Of a DNA stretch of 64,000 bases, positions 24,129 to 32,725 are shown piece by piece (within the stretch, counting starts at the first letter, position 1; every line of letters starts with the position of its first letter). Source of the stretch: JAGVSZ01 sp019137045 (GTDB taxonomy: Bacteria > Pseudomonadota > Gammaproteobacteria > Burkholderiales > SG8-39). The position numbers and the translations under genes were made by a program. Under the pieces are notes generated by a model. It did not search any database, was not told the origin of the DNA, and saw nothing but the letters and a program-made list of their open reading frames with translations. Where the stretch lies: NCBI GenBank assembly GCA_046347635.1, contig JAXMFT010000015.1, forward strand, positions 8,468 to 72,467. Reading direction: 5' to 3'.

Positions 24129-25568
24129 TCACGGCCCGTCGCGCTTGCGGGCCCGCCGGAGCCGCCGCGCGCGATCGAGCATCACGACACCGACCCACGT
24201 CGCGATCAACGCGAGCGGCCACGCGAGGACCTCGGGCCACGCCACCGCCGCGGCTGCGACGAGCAGCAGGATCAGCCCCACCGTTCCGAGGAGGCTCGCT
24301 TCGGCGGGCCCCAGGACGCGCCGATTGGTGAGCGCCGCTCCGACGGTTGCACCCACGCTGAGTGCGCCGGCTGCCGCGCGACCTGCGCTTCCTGAGAGGA
24401 CCCGGCGCGGATGCTCGGGGCGAGACATCGCCTTCACCGGCCGCCCCATCCGGCGGCGGTTGAGGACGATCTCGGTCGCATGCCCGAGGTCCTCCTCGTA
24501 CATGCGCGCCATCGTCTCGACCACCCGCTCGTCCTCGATCGCGACGTCGAGCTCGTAGTTGGTCAGGAAGCTCGCGAAGTTGAGGTTGGTCGATCCGACC
24601 CGCGCCCAGTTGTCGTCGGAGATCGCTGTCTTGGCGTGCAGCATGCTCCCGCTCCACTCGAACACGCGTACCCCCGACTCGAGCAGCGCGCGGTAGCCCG
24701 CGCGGGAGAGCCGCCTGACCACCGGCAGGTCGCTCGCGCCGGGGACGAGCAGCCGCACGTCCACGCCGTCGTTGGCCGCCGCGCAGAGCGCGTGCACGTA
24801 CGGCGTGATGCCCACGAAGTACGCATCGGTCAGCCACAGGCGCTCGCGCGCGCCCGCGGCGACCAGCTGGTCGAGCCGCAGGATGCGCCCGCTGCTCGGC
24901 GCGCTGGCAATGACGCGCAGCGCGACGCCGCCCTCGTCCTGGATGGATCCCGGCGCGGTCAGCGCGGTCTGCGGCAGCGGCGCCCCGATCGCAGCCCAGA
25001 CTTCCCCGAAGGCCCGTTCCAGCTCGGGCACGGCCGGGCCCCGGATCTCGAGGCCCGTGTCGCGCCACGCGTCCAGCCGTCGGCGGGGATCGCCGCGCCA
25101 TCGGGCGCTGACGCACAGTCCCGAGACGAACCCGATCCGGCCGTCCACTGCGATCACCTTGCGGTGGTCGCGGGTGAGCCAGCCGATCGGGCTGCCGAGC
25201 CGGGGCGGGTTGAAGGCACGCACCTCGCCGCCCGCCTCGACGAGCGGACGGAAGAGCGAGCGGGCCCGGCTCGTCCCGAGCCAGTCGTAGATGACGCGCA
25301 CTGCCACGCCGGCGCGCGCCCGCTCGGCGAGGGTGGTCACGAACTCGCGCCCGAGCGCGTCGTTCTCGAAGATGTAGCACTCGAAGAAGACCGATCGCTC
25401 GGCGCGCCGGAGGGCCGCGAGCCACGCCGGGAAGTTCTCGGCGGCGTCCTTGAGGACCTGGACGGCGTTCCCCCCGATGAGCGGGGCTCCGGCGGTGCGC
25501 GCGAGCACCCGCTCGGCGAGCTGACTCGCCCCCGGTTCCCCCGCTCGCCCGGTATCGAATCGGTCCAT
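24129..25568 (-). CDS. Phospholipase D-like cardiolipin synthase (ClsB-like) with C-terminal membrane helices
   Basis: A 479-aa phosphatidyltransferase with two HKD active sites: His135, Lys137 and Asp142 (RDHRKVIAVD), and His311, Lys313 and Asp318 (LHAKTAISD). It would join phosphatidyl groups to make cardiolipin or a similar lipid at the inner membrane. Unlike classical ClsA there is no N-terminal membrane anchor; instead two hydrophobic helices lie at the C-terminus (about 425-465), ending in a basic tail RARRLRRARKR. It stands alone between tRNA-Arg and tRNA-Ser. An upstream in-frame start is possible but lacks conserved sequence. Confidence 0.85.
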   Translation of the reverse strand: MDRFDTGRAGEPGASQLAERVLARTAGAPLIGGNAVQVLKDAAENFPAWLAALRRAERSVFFECYIFENDALGREFVTTLAERARAGVAVRVIYDWLGTSRARSLFRPLVEAGGEVRAFNPPRLGSPIGWLTRDHRKVIAVDGRIGFVSGLCVSARWRGDPRRRLDAWRDTGLEIRGPAVPELERAFGEVWAAIGAPLPQTALTAPGSIQDEGGVALRVIASAPSSGRILRLDQLVAAGARERLWLTDAYFVGITPYVHALCAAANDGVDVRLLVPGASDLPVVRRLSRAGYRALLESGVRVFEWSGSMLHAKTAISDDNWARVGSTNLNFASFLTNYELDVAIEDERVVETMARMYEEDLGHATEIVLNRRRMGRPVKAMSRPEHPRRVLSGSAGRAAAGALSVGATVGAALTNRRVLGPAEASLLGTVGLILLLVAAAAVAWPEVLAWPLALIATWVGVVMLDRARRLRRARKRDGP

Positions 25569-25755
25569 CGTCGAGCGACCCTAGCACAGCGCCGCGCGGC
25601 CGGCGCTGTGCTGCGGGCTGCGCAATGGCCGTGTGCTATATTCGCCGCGACTCCGATGGCCGCCTGGCCACCGCGCGCGAGTGCCCGTGTGCTGCGGTTT
25701 TCCCGGCGCGAATCGGCCGCGGTTGCACGTCGGCACAGCGAGAGTTGTGAGCCCC

Positions 25756-25848
25756 GGAGAGATGCCCGAGAGGCCGAAGGGGGCGCCCTGCTAAGGCGTT
25801 ATACGGGCAAAACCCGTATCGAGGGTTCGAATCCCTCTCTCTCCGCCA
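25756..25848 (+). tRNA. tRNA-Ser (GCU)
   Basis: Class II tRNA of 93 bases: acceptor GGAGAGA with TCTCTCC, anticodon loop CTGCTAA (GCU), long variable arm formed by TACGGGC...GCCCGTA-like pairing (ACGGG/CCCGT), T-loop TTCGAAT, and encoded CCA. A TATATT element at 25637-25642 may be its -10, though it lies far upstream. Confidence 0.95.
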
Positions 25849-25858
25849 GATACGAGAG

Positions 25859-25878
25859 AAGCCCGCGCGAGCGGGCTT
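25859..25878 (+). terminator. Hairpin after tRNA-Ser(GCU)
   Basis: An 8-bp stem, AAGCCCGC with GCGGGCTT, loop GCGA, ten bases after the tRNA end. The tail is CGTCCTTC rather than a T-run, so termination is probable but not strong. It also lies just beyond the convergent lysC stop. Confidence 0.6.
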
Positions 25879-25901
25879 CGTCCTTCGACGGCTGAGCTTT
25901 C

Positions 25902-27128
25902 CTAGCCCGGCTGATCCAGACCGAACGCCTTGTGGAGCACGCGCACCGCGAGCTCCATGTATTTCTCGTCCACCACGACGGAGATCTTGATCTCGGAGGT
26001 CGAGATCATCTGGATGTTGATCCCCTCCTCGGACAGGGTGCGGAACATCTGGCTCGCGATGCCGACGTGCGAGCGCATCCCCAGGCCGACCATCGACACC
26101 TTGCAGACCTTGTTGTCGCCCACGATCGCCTTGGCGCCGATGTGCGACTGCACCGTCTTCGCGATGTCCAGCGCCTTCTGGTAGTCGTTGCGATGGACGG
26201 TGAACGAGAAGTCGGTGATCCCGTCGACGCTCGCGTTCTGGATGATCATGTCGACGTCGACGTTCGCGTCGGCGATCGGCCCCAGGATCGCGTACGCGAT
26301 CCCCGGCCGGTCGGGAACGCCCATCACGGTGATCTTGGCCTCGTCGCGGCTGAACGCGATGCCCGAGATGACTGCCTGTTCCATCTTGTCGTCTTCCTCG
26401 AACGTGATCAGCGTGCCCTCGCCGCCTTCCTCGAAACTGGAGAGAACCCGCAGACGCACCTTGTACTTGCCGGCGAACTCGACCGACCGGATCTGCAGCA
26501 CCTTCGACCCGAGGCTCGCCATCTCGAGCATCTCCTCGAAGCTCACGGTCCTGAGCCGCCGCGCCTCGGGCACGATGCGCGGATCGGTGGTGTAGACCCC
26601 GTCCACGTCGGTGTAAATCTGGCACTCGTCGGCCTTGAGGGCGGCGGCCAGGGCGACCGCCGACGTGTCCGAGCCCCCGCGGCCGAGCGTGGTGAGGTTG
26701 CCCGCGGTGTCGATGCCCTGGAACCCGGCGACCACCGGGACGTAGCCGGCGGCGATGTCGCCCTTCAGCCGCTCCTCGTCGATGCTCACGATGCGCGCCT
26801 TGGAGAACGCGCTGTCGGTGAGCACGCGCACCTGGGCGCCCGTGTAGCTCTTGGCCTTCAGCCCGAGCTCCATCAGCGCCATCGCGAGCAGCCCGATCGT
26901 GACCTGCTCCCCGGTCGACGCGATGACGTCGAGCTCGCGCGGGTCGGGGCGCGGCTGGATCTCCTTCGCGAGCGCGATGAGCCGGTTGGTCTCGCCGGCC
27001 ATCGCCGAGGGCACCACGACGACCTGGTGGCCCTTCGCCTTCCACCGCGCCACGCGCTGCGCGACGGCCTTGATCCGCTCGGGGCTCCCGACCGAAGTTC
27101 CGCCGAATTTCTGGACGATCAGTGCCAT
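25902..27128 (-). CDS. lysC: Aspartate kinase
   Basis: Phosphorylates aspartate, the first step toward lysine, threonine and methionine. The 408-aa protein opens MALIVQKFGGTSVGS with the kinase motif KFGGTS, continues with GRGGSDTSAVALAAAL and ends in two ACT regulatory domains (about 265-405). Length and the internal methionine MEQAVISGIAFS are those of class II aspartokinases, where a shorter beta subunit may start inside the gene. Feedback control by lysine and threonine is expected from the ACT domains. A TAGAAT -10 element lies upstream. Confidence 0.95.
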   Translation of the reverse strand: MALIVQKFGGTSVGSPERIKAVAQRVARWKAKGHQVVVVPSAMAGETNRLIALAKEIQPRPDPRELDVIASTGEQVTIGLLAMALMELGLKAKSYTGAQVRVLTDSAFSKARIVSIDEERLKGDIAAGYVPVVAGFQGIDTAGNLTTLGRGGSDTSAVALAAALKADECQIYTDVDGVYTTDPRIVPEARRLRTVSFEEMLEMASLGSKVLQIRSVEFAGKYKVRLRVLSSFEEGGEGTLITFEEDDKMEQAVISGIAFSRDEAKITVMGVPDRPGIAYAILGPIADANVDVDMIIQNASVDGITDFSFTVHRNDYQKALDIAKTVQSHIGAKAIVGDNKVCKVSMVGLGMRSHVGIASQMFRTLSEEGINIQMISTSEIKISVVVDEKYMELAVRVLHKAFGLDQPG

Positions 27129-27152
27129 GCGGCAGGGTGCGAAAAGTGCGCG

Positions 27153-27158
27153 ATTCTA
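27153..27158 (-). promoter_or_regulatory. -10 like element TAGAAT before lysC
   Basis: On the minus strand TAGAAT stands 24 bases before the lysC ATG. No matching -35 is seen at 16-18 bases. Confidence 0.4.
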
Positions 27159-27319
27159 CAGGATCGGGGGGCGCGTTCCGCCCGGCGCGGCCCCGCGCTC
27201 ACTGTTGCCCGCTGTCACCATTGTTTACCATTCCGACCCGACGGGAATATGACGCCGTGCTAGGATTCGCGGCAGCCCGGGTGGGACCGGGCGGCGGCGA
27301 AGCGGGGAGACTAGAGGGC

Positions 27320-27640
27320 ATGAAGCTGTTCAACTGGGTCATCAATCCGAAGGAAGTCCGCACCAAGCTGGGCCTGAACCAGCAGGAATTCTGGACCAGG
27401 ATCGGCGTGACGCAGAGCGGGGGCTCGCGCTACGAGAGCGGGCGCGAGATGCCGAAGCCGGTGCGCGAGCTGCTGCGGCTCGTGCACGTCGAGAAGATCG
27501 ACCTCACCAAGGTGAAGAAGGAAGACTTCGAGGTCATCGAGTACCTCAAGTCCGCGAACCCCGACCTCTACCGCGAATTGCGCAAGCGCACGAAGGGCAA
27601 GCGCGGCAAGACGGGGAACGGGCCGGTCAGCGAGCACTGA
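27320..27640 (+). CDS. Small XRE-like helix-turn-helix regulator
   Basis: A 106-aa protein whose N-terminal half reads as a Cro/C1-type helix-turn-helix (NPKEVRTKLGLNQQEFWTRI, then VTQSGGSRYESGREMPKPV). The C-terminal half is charged, with a basic tail KGKRGKTG. No ligand domain is present. ATG 27320 follows AGAGGG and gives the standard domain start; upstream sequence in this frame is not conserved-looking. Its own gene follows the divergent gap with lysC, where ATTCC and GGAAT form an inverted repeat (27230-27248) that could be an operator. A terminator ends the transcript. Target genes unknown. Confidence 0.75.
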   Translation: MKLFNWVINPKEVRTKLGLNQQEFWTRIGVTQSGGSRYESGREMPKPVRELLRLVHVEKIDLTKVKKEDFEVIEYLKSANPDLYRELRKRTKGKRGKTGNGPVSEH

Positions 27641-27667
27641 ACGCGCGCGGGAGGACCGCGCGCAGCG

Positions 27668-27700
27668 AGAGGCCGGCCCGGCGCCGGCCTCTTTCATTTT
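27668..27700 (+). terminator. Terminator after the XRE-like gene
   Basis: A 10-bp stem, AGAGGCCGGC with its complement, loop CCGGC, followed by TTCATTTT. It resembles the terminators at 6006 and 28701, which also end in TTTCATT. Confidence 0.85.
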
Positions 27701-27707
27701 GCGGGGC

Positions 27708-27797
27708 TGGCGGATGGGGTGGGATTCGAACCCACGAAGGAGTCGCCCCCTTGCCGGTTTTCAAGACCGGTGCATTCAACCGCTCTGCCACCCATCC
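27708..27797 (-). tRNA. tRNA-Ser (UGA)
   Basis: Minus-strand class II tRNA of 90 bases: acceptor GGATGGG with CCCATCC, anticodon loop CTTGAAA (UGA) on stem ACCGG/CCGGT-type pairing, long variable arm, T-loop TTCGAAT, and encoded CCA. Confidence 0.94.
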
Positions 27798-27901
27798 CTG
27801 CGCCGAGACTACCAGAAACATCAACGACTTACGCCGGCGTTGAAGTTGGGGCCGGCAGCCCCACATCGGGCTCGGCGATGGTCGCCCGGCACCGCCCCCG
27901 T

Positions 27902-27907
27902 TATACT
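27902..27907 (+). promoter_or_regulatory. -10 like element TATACT before the Bax-inhibitor-like gene
   Basis: TATACT lies 67 bases before the ATG at 27975. The -35 region (TGGTCG) is weak. Confidence 0.35.
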
Positions 27908-27974
27908 CGCGGCGCGAAACTCGCCGACCGAGAAGCGATCAAAGCGAAGTCAACTCGACCACACCGGAGGAAGC

Positions 27975-28679
27975 ATGCAACCCGAGCTGCAGCCCGTCTC
28001 GACGAACGTCCCGTCCGCGACCCGCGACCGGGCGCTCGCGCAGAACCGCGTCCTGCGCAACACGTACCTGCTGCTCGCCGTCTCGCTGATCCCGACCGCG
28101 ATCGGAGCGGTGATCGGCACGAACCTGAACCTCGGGTTCCTGCGCTCGAGCCCCCTCGTCTCGTTCTTCGCGATCCTCGCGATCTTCTACGGCTGGATCT
28201 TCGCGATCGAGCGCAACCGCGACAGCGGCCTCGGCGTGGCGCTGCTGCTCGGGTTCACGCTGTTCATGGGCCTGCTGCTCGGCCCGCTGTTCCAGCAGGT
28301 GCTCGGCCTGCGCAACGGCGCCCAGCTCATCATGATGGCGGCCGGCGGCACCGCGGCGGTGTTCTTCGCGCTGGCGGCCGTCGCCTCGAGCACGACGCGC
28401 AACTTCAGCGGCCTGGGCAACTTCCTGCTGGTGGGCGCGATCGTGATCATGCTGGCGGTGGTCGCGAACGCCTTCGTCCAGAGCCCGGCGTTCCATCTCG
28501 TGCTGGTGGCCGCGTTCGTGCTCTTCTCCGCGCTCATCATCCTGTGGCAGATCAACTCCATCGTCCGCGGCGGCGAGACGAACTACGTCTCGGCGACGCT
28601 CACGCTGTACGTCGCGGCCTACAACCTCTTCACCAGCCTACTGCAGCTCCTCGGCATCTTCGGCGGCGATCGCAACTGA
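27975..28679 (+). CDS. Bax inhibitor-1/YccA family membrane protein
   Basis: A 234-aa inner-membrane protein with seven hydrophobic helices, as in the BI-1/YccA/YbhL family. Family signs are VLRNTYLLLAVSLIPTAIGA at the first helix, the middle TRNFSGLGNFL loop and the end TNYVSATLTLYVAAYNLFTS. Bacterial members interact with the FtsH protease or act as pH-sensitive calcium channels; which applies here is unknown. Start ATG follows GGAGGA at the right spacing. Monocistronic: a terminator lies 21 bases after the stop. Confidence 0.9.
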   Translation: MQPELQPVSTNVPSATRDRALAQNRVLRNTYLLLAVSLIPTAIGAVIGTNLNLGFLRSSPLVSFFAILAIFYGWIFAIERNRDSGLGVALLLGFTLFMGLLLGPLFQQVLGLRNGAQLIMMAAGGTAAVFFALAAVASSTTRNFSGLGNFLLVGAIVIMLAVVANAFVQSPAFHLVLVAAFVLFSALIILWQINSIVRGGETNYVSATLTLYVAAYNLFTSLLQLLGIFGGDRN

Positions 28680-28700
28680 GCGGTCCGCCGGCATCCGTCG

Positions 28701-28723
28701 GGGCGGCTGCGGCCGCCCTTTTT
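28701..28723 (+). terminator. Terminator after the Bax-inhibitor-like gene
   Basis: A 7-bp GC stem, GGGCGGC with GCCGCCC, loop TGCG, followed by five T. It meets the convergent rlmD stop. Confidence 0.85.
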
Positions 28724-30009
28724 CATTGGCGCTCGAAGAGCGCGATCGACTCGACGTGCGCGGTGTGCGGGAACATGTTCGCGATTCCGGCCGCAGCCAG
28801 GCGATAGCCGCCGACGTGCACCAGGACTCCGGCGTCGCGCGCGAGCGTGGCCGGATCGCACGAGACGTAGACGATCCGCCGCGGGCCCGGCGCCGCGACC
28901 GCCTTCACGACCTCGATCGCGCCCTCGCGGGGCGGATCGAGCAGCATGGCGTCGCAGCGCGGCAGCGCGGCACAGGCGGCCGGGTCGAAGAGGTCGGCAA
29001 CCTGGAACTGCGCCGCCAGCCGGTTCGCCCGCGCGTTGGCGCGTGCGCGCTCGACCAGCCCCGGGTGGCCTTCGACGCCGATCACGGCCGCGCCGCCCGC
29101 GGCGATCGGGAGCGCGAAGTTGCCGAGCCCGCAGAAGAGGTCCAGCACCCGCTCGCCGGCGCGCGGCGCGAGCAGCGCGAGCGCGCGGCGCACGAGGATC
29201 TCGTTCACCGCGTGGTTCACCTGGGTGAATTCGGTCGGCGCGAAGTAGAGCCGGATGCCGTATTCGTCCAGCGTGTAGTAGAGCGGCGGTGCGTCGAGGG
29301 GATGGAACGGCCGGGCCGAAGCCGGGCCCGCGGGCTGCAGCCAGAACTGGACGCCGTTAGCGTCCGCGAACGCGCGGAGCGCGGCCTCGTCGTCCGCCGT
29401 CAGCGGGGCGAGGTTGCGGACGACGAGCACGACGGTCTCCGCGCCCTCCGCGACCTCGATCTGGGGCACGCGGTCGCGAAGGGTGAGGCCGCTCACCAGG
29501 CCGCGCAGCGGCGCGATGAGCGCCGACACGCGCGGGGTCAGGACCTCGCACCGGTTCATGTCGGCGACGTAGGTGGAGCGGCGCTCTCGGAACCCCACCA
29601 GCGCGCCGCCCTTCTTCGGGACGAAGCGGACCGACAGGCGCGCGCGCTGCCGGTAGCCCCAGGCCGCGCCGTGGATCGGCGCAAGCAGGGTCTCGGCCCG
29701 GACCTTGCCGACGTGCCAGAGCGCGTCCTCGAGCACGCGCTGCTTCGCGGCGACCTGGGCGCGCGGCTCGACGTGCTGCATCGCGCAGCCGCCGCACACG
29801 CCGAAGTACGCGCAGCGCGGCGCGACCCGCGCCGCGCTCTCGCGCAGGACGCGGACCAGCCTGCCGCCGTCGTACGAGGGCTTGCGCTTCACGAGCTCGT
29901 ACTCGACCCGCTCGCGCGGCAGCGCGCCCTCGACGAAGAGCGCCTTGCCTTCGACGTGCGCGACGCCGCGTCCCTCGCGGTCGAGGGACTCGATGACCGC
30001 GACGTTCAT
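28723..30009 (-). CDS. rlmD: 23S rRNA (uracil-1939-C5)-methyltransferase
   Basis: SAM-dependent methyltransferase of 428 aa that makes m5U1939 in 23S rRNA. It has an N-terminal TRAM domain (about 1-55) and an iron-sulfur cluster site at Cys66, Cys72, Cys75 and Cys154. The SAM motif is VLDLFCGLGNFALPIA and the catalytic cysteine is Cys384 in VYVSCDPATLARD. All key residues are present and length is normal. It heads a minus-strand run with only one base before the next gene. Confidence 0.92.
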   Translation of the reverse strand: MNVAVIESLDREGRGVAHVEGKALFVEGALPRERVEYELVKRKPSYDGGRLVRVLRESAARVAPRCAYFGVCGGCAMQHVEPRAQVAAKQRVLEDALWHVGKVRAETLLAPIHGAAWGYRQRARLSVRFVPKKGGALVGFRERRSTYVADMNRCEVLTPRVSALIAPLRGLVSGLTLRDRVPQIEVAEGAETVVLVVRNLAPLTADDEAALRAFADANGVQFWLQPAGPASARPFHPLDAPPLYYTLDEYGIRLYFAPTEFTQVNHAVNEILVRRALALLAPRAGERVLDLFCGLGNFALPIAAGGAAVIGVEGHPGLVERARANARANRLAAQFQVADLFDPAACAALPRCDAMLLDPPREGAIEVVKAVAAPGPRRIVYVSCDPATLARDAGVLVHVGGYRLAAAGIANMFPHTAHVESIALFERQ

Positions 30010-30010
30010 C

Positions 30011-30802
30011 TCAGGACTCGGGCCAGGCGGCCAGGAACTCGCGCCAGTGGGGCGCGTCGAGCCGGCCGAGCGTCGCCCGGGCGAGCGCCAGCTCGGCCGC
30101 GTACGCGGCGCGGTCGAGCGCGCCGCGCATGAGCTGGAAGCGCAGATACACGAGCCAGGTGTTGAGCGTGTCCGTCTCGCAGTACGCGCGCACCTGCGCG
30201 ATGCGGCCCGCGCGGAATGCGTCCCACACCTGCGCGCCGTCCATCCCGAGCTTGCCGGGCAGCCCGAGCAGCCGCGCGACCTGGTCGAGGGGCGCGCTCG
30301 CCCGCGGCTGGTACAGGGCGAGGAGGTCCATGAGGTCGAGGTGGCGGGAGTGGTAGCGGCTGATGTAGTTGTTGTAGCGGAAGTCGCGGCTGTCGGCGTA
30401 GTCGCCCTCGCCCATGTCCCAGTAGCGCGGGGCGGCGACGGCGTGCCGCATGCCCCGGTAGTGGAGCACCGGCAGGTCGAACCCGCCGCCGTTCCACGAG
30501 ACGAGCTGCGGCTTGTACTTCTCGATGCCGTCGTAGAAGCGCTGGATCAGCTCGCCCTCGCCGTCCTCGGGCGTGCCGAGCGACCAGACGCGCAGGCCGT
30601 CGCCCTCGCGCAGCACGCACGCGATCGCCACCACGCGCTGCAGGTGGAGCGGGACGAAGTCCTGCCCGGTCGCGGCGCGCCGGCGCTGGAAGGCGGTCTC
30701 CGCGACGTCCGCGTCGGAGAGCCCGGGGTCGAGGTCGAGCAGCAGGCGATACCCGGCGACGTCGGGCACCGTCTCGATGTCGAAGACGAGCGTGGCCGCC
30801 AC
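30011..30802 (-). CDS. Predicted 3'-5' exonuclease, PolB exonuclease-like
   Basis: A 263-aa stand-alone DEDD-type exonuclease related to the proofreading domain of family B DNA polymerases. ExoI motif FDIETVPD gives Asp8 and Glu10; LVSWNGGGFDLPVL is the ExoII region, HLDLMDLLALY follows, and YCETDTLNTWLVYLRF holds ExoIII with Asp. No polymerase domain exists. Likely a DNA repair or RNA/DNA trimming nuclease; the exact role is not known. Between rlmD and cysM with very short gaps. Confidence 0.85.
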   Translation of the reverse strand: MAATLVFDIETVPDVAGYRLLLDLDPGLSDADVAETAFQRRRAATGQDFVPLHLQRVVAIACVLREGDGLRVWSLGTPEDGEGELIQRFYDGIEKYKPQLVSWNGGGFDLPVLHYRGMRHAVAAPRYWDMGEGDYADSRDFRYNNYISRYHSRHLDLMDLLALYQPRASAPLDQVARLLGLPGKLGMDGAQVWDAFRAGRIAQVRAYCETDTLNTWLVYLRFQLMRGALDRAAYAAELALARATLGRLDAPHWREFLAAWPES

Positions 30803-30809
30803 GGCGCGG

Positions 30810-31712
30810 TCAGGCCGGGAAGATGCCGGTGGACAGGTAGCGGTCCCCGCGGTCGCAGGCGATGCAGACGATGACCGCGTGCTCGAGCTCGCGCGACACG
30901 CGCAGCGCCACCGCGAGCGCCCCGCCGGAGGACACGCCGGCGAAGATGCCCTCCTCGGCCGCCATCCGCCGCGCCATCTCCTCCGCGTCCGCCTGGCTCA
31001 CCGGCTCGATGCGGTCCACGCGCGCGCGGTCGTAGATCCGCGGCAGGTAGGCCTCGGGCCACTTGCGGATGCCCGGGATCCGGGACCCCTCCTCGGGCTG
31101 GCAGCCGATGATCCGGATCGCCGCGTTCTTCTCCTTGAGGAAGCGCGACGTGCCCATGATCGTGCCCGTCGTGCCCATGCTCGAGACGAAGTGGGTGATC
31201 GTGCCCTGCGTGTCGCGCCAGATCTCCGGGCCGGTGGTCTCGTAGTGCGAGAGCGGGTTGTCGGGGTTGGCGAACTGGTCGAGCACGGTCCCCTTCCCCT
31301 CCGCCTGCATCTGCAGGGCGAGGTCGCGCGCGAATTCCATGCCGCCCTTGGACGCGGGCGTCAGGACGAGCCGCGCCCCGTAGGCGGTCATGGCCGCACG
31401 CCGCTCGGCCGAGAGGTCGTCGGGCATGATCAGGGTCATCCGGTAGCCGCGCATCGCCGCCACCATGGCGAGCGCGATCCCGGTGTTCCCGCTGGTCGCC
31501 TCGATCAGCGTGTCGCCCGGCCTGATGCGGCCGCGCTCCTCCGCCTTGCGGATCATCCAGAGGGCCGGGCGGTCCTTCACCGAGCCGGCCGGGTTGTTGC
31601 CCTCCAGCTTGCACAGGACGACGTTGGTGGTGGCGCCGGGCAGGCGCTTGAGCCGCACGAGCGGCGTGTTGCCGACCGTGTCGTCGAGCGCGCGCCAGGC
31701 CGGGCCGGTCAC
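30810..31712 (-). CDS. cysM: Cysteine synthase B
   Basis: PLP enzyme of 300 aa that makes cysteine from O-acetylserine and sulfide or thiosulfate. The PLP lysine is Lys46 in NNPAGSVKDRPA. The phosphate loop is SGNTGIAL and the substrate loop is SSMGTTGTIMG. The sequence is closer to CysM than CysK (short C-terminus, CACDRGDRYLSTG-like end). The start is GTG at 31712, which overlaps the hldD stop as GTGA; the open frame continues upstream only as read-through of hldD. Confidence 0.93.
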   Translation of the reverse strand: MTGPAWRALDDTVGNTPLVRLKRLPGATTNVVLCKLEGNNPAGSVKDRPALWMIRKAEERGRIRPGDTLIEATSGNTGIALAMVAAMRGYRMTLIMPDDLSAERRAAMTAYGARLVLTPASKGGMEFARDLALQMQAEGKGTVLDQFANPDNPLSHYETTGPEIWRDTQGTITHFVSSMGTTGTIMGTSRFLKEKNAAIRIIGCQPEEGSRIPGIRKWPEAYLPRIYDRARVDRIEPVSQADAEEMARRMAAEEGIFAGVSSGGALAVALRVSRELEHAVIVCIACDRGDRYLSTGIFPA

Positions 31713-32725
31713 GGCGTCGCGTCCTCTTCGTGCCGCAGCAGCCACGCGACGTACCGCTCGACGCCTTCGGCCACGCTCATGAACGGGGCCGCGTAGCCGG
31801 CCTCGCGCAGCGCGGAGAGGTCGGCCTGCGTGAAGCTCTGGTAGCGCGCCTTCAGACCGTCGGGGAACGGGACGTACCGGATCGCGCCCTGGGCGAGCAG
31901 CTCGGCGCGCGACGCCGCGGGCTTGCCCTGCGCCCTGCGGCAGGCGTTGATGACCGCCTCCGCCATCTCGTTGTAGGACTGCGCGCGGCCGGTGCCCACG
32001 TTGAAGATCCCCGAGCGCTCCGGCCGTTCGAGGAAGTGCAGGTTCACCGCCACCACGTCCTCGACCGACACGAAATCGCGCCGCTGCTCGCCGTTCGCGT
32101 ACCCGCCGGAGCCCTCGAAGAGCTTCACCCGCCCCTCGGCGCGGTACTGGTCGAAGAAGCGCAGCGCCACCGAGGCCATGAAGTCCTTGTGCGCCTCGTT
32201 CGGACCGTAGACGTTGAAGTACCGGAACCCCGCCACCTGCGCCGGCGCGTCGCCGAGCCGCCGCCGCACCACCTGGTCGAAGAGCTGCTTCGAGTAGCCG
32301 TAGACGTTCAGCGGCCGCTCGTGCTCCGGCGCCTCCCGGAACACCTGCCCGCTGCCGTACACCGCGGCGGACGACGCGTACAGGAACGGGATTTCCTCGT
32401 CGGCGCAGAAGTCGAGGAGCGCGAGCGAGTAGCGGTAGTTGTTCTCCATCATGTAGCGCCCGTCGAGCTCGGTGGTGTCCGAGCAGGCGCCCTGGTGCAG
32501 CACCGCCTCGACCGCGCCGTCGAACTCGCCCTCGACCAGCCGCGCGAGGAAATCGCGCTTGTCGAAGTAGTCGGCGATCTCGCACCCGACCAGGTTCGCG
32601 AACTTCCCGCCGCGCTCGAGGTCGTCCACCGCGATGATGCTGGCGACGCCGCGCTCGTTCAGCGCGCGCACCAGGTTGGAGCCGATGAAGCCGGCGGCGC
32701 CGGTGACGACGTAATAGGTGCTCAT
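31709..32725 (-). CDS. hldD: ADP-L-glycero-D-manno-heptose-6-epimerase
   Basis: Last step of ADP-heptose synthesis for the lipopolysaccharide inner core. The 338-aa extended short-chain dehydrogenase opens with the NADP loop TGAAGFIGSNLVRALN. Catalytic Tyr and Lys are in YGYSKQLFD, and KRDFLARLVEGEFD and GYANGEQRRDFVSVEDVV are HldD-specific. It is coupled at both ends: ATGA with rfaE1 upstream and GTGA with cysM downstream. Confidence 0.95.
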   Translation of the reverse strand: MSTYYVVTGAAGFIGSNLVRALNERGVASIIAVDDLERGGKFANLVGCEIADYFDKRDFLARLVEGEFDGAVEAVLHQGACSDTTELDGRYMMENNYRYSLALLDFCADEEIPFLYASSAAVYGSGQVFREAPEHERPLNVYGYSKQLFDQVVRRRLGDAPAQVAGFRYFNVYGPNEAHKDFMASVALRFFDQYRAEGRVKLFEGSGGYANGEQRRDFVSVEDVVAVNLHFLERPERSGIFNVGTGRAQSYNEMAEAVINACRRAQGKPAASRAELLAQGAIRYVPFPDGLKARYQSFTQADLSALREAGYAAPFMSVAEGVERYVAWLLRHEEDATP

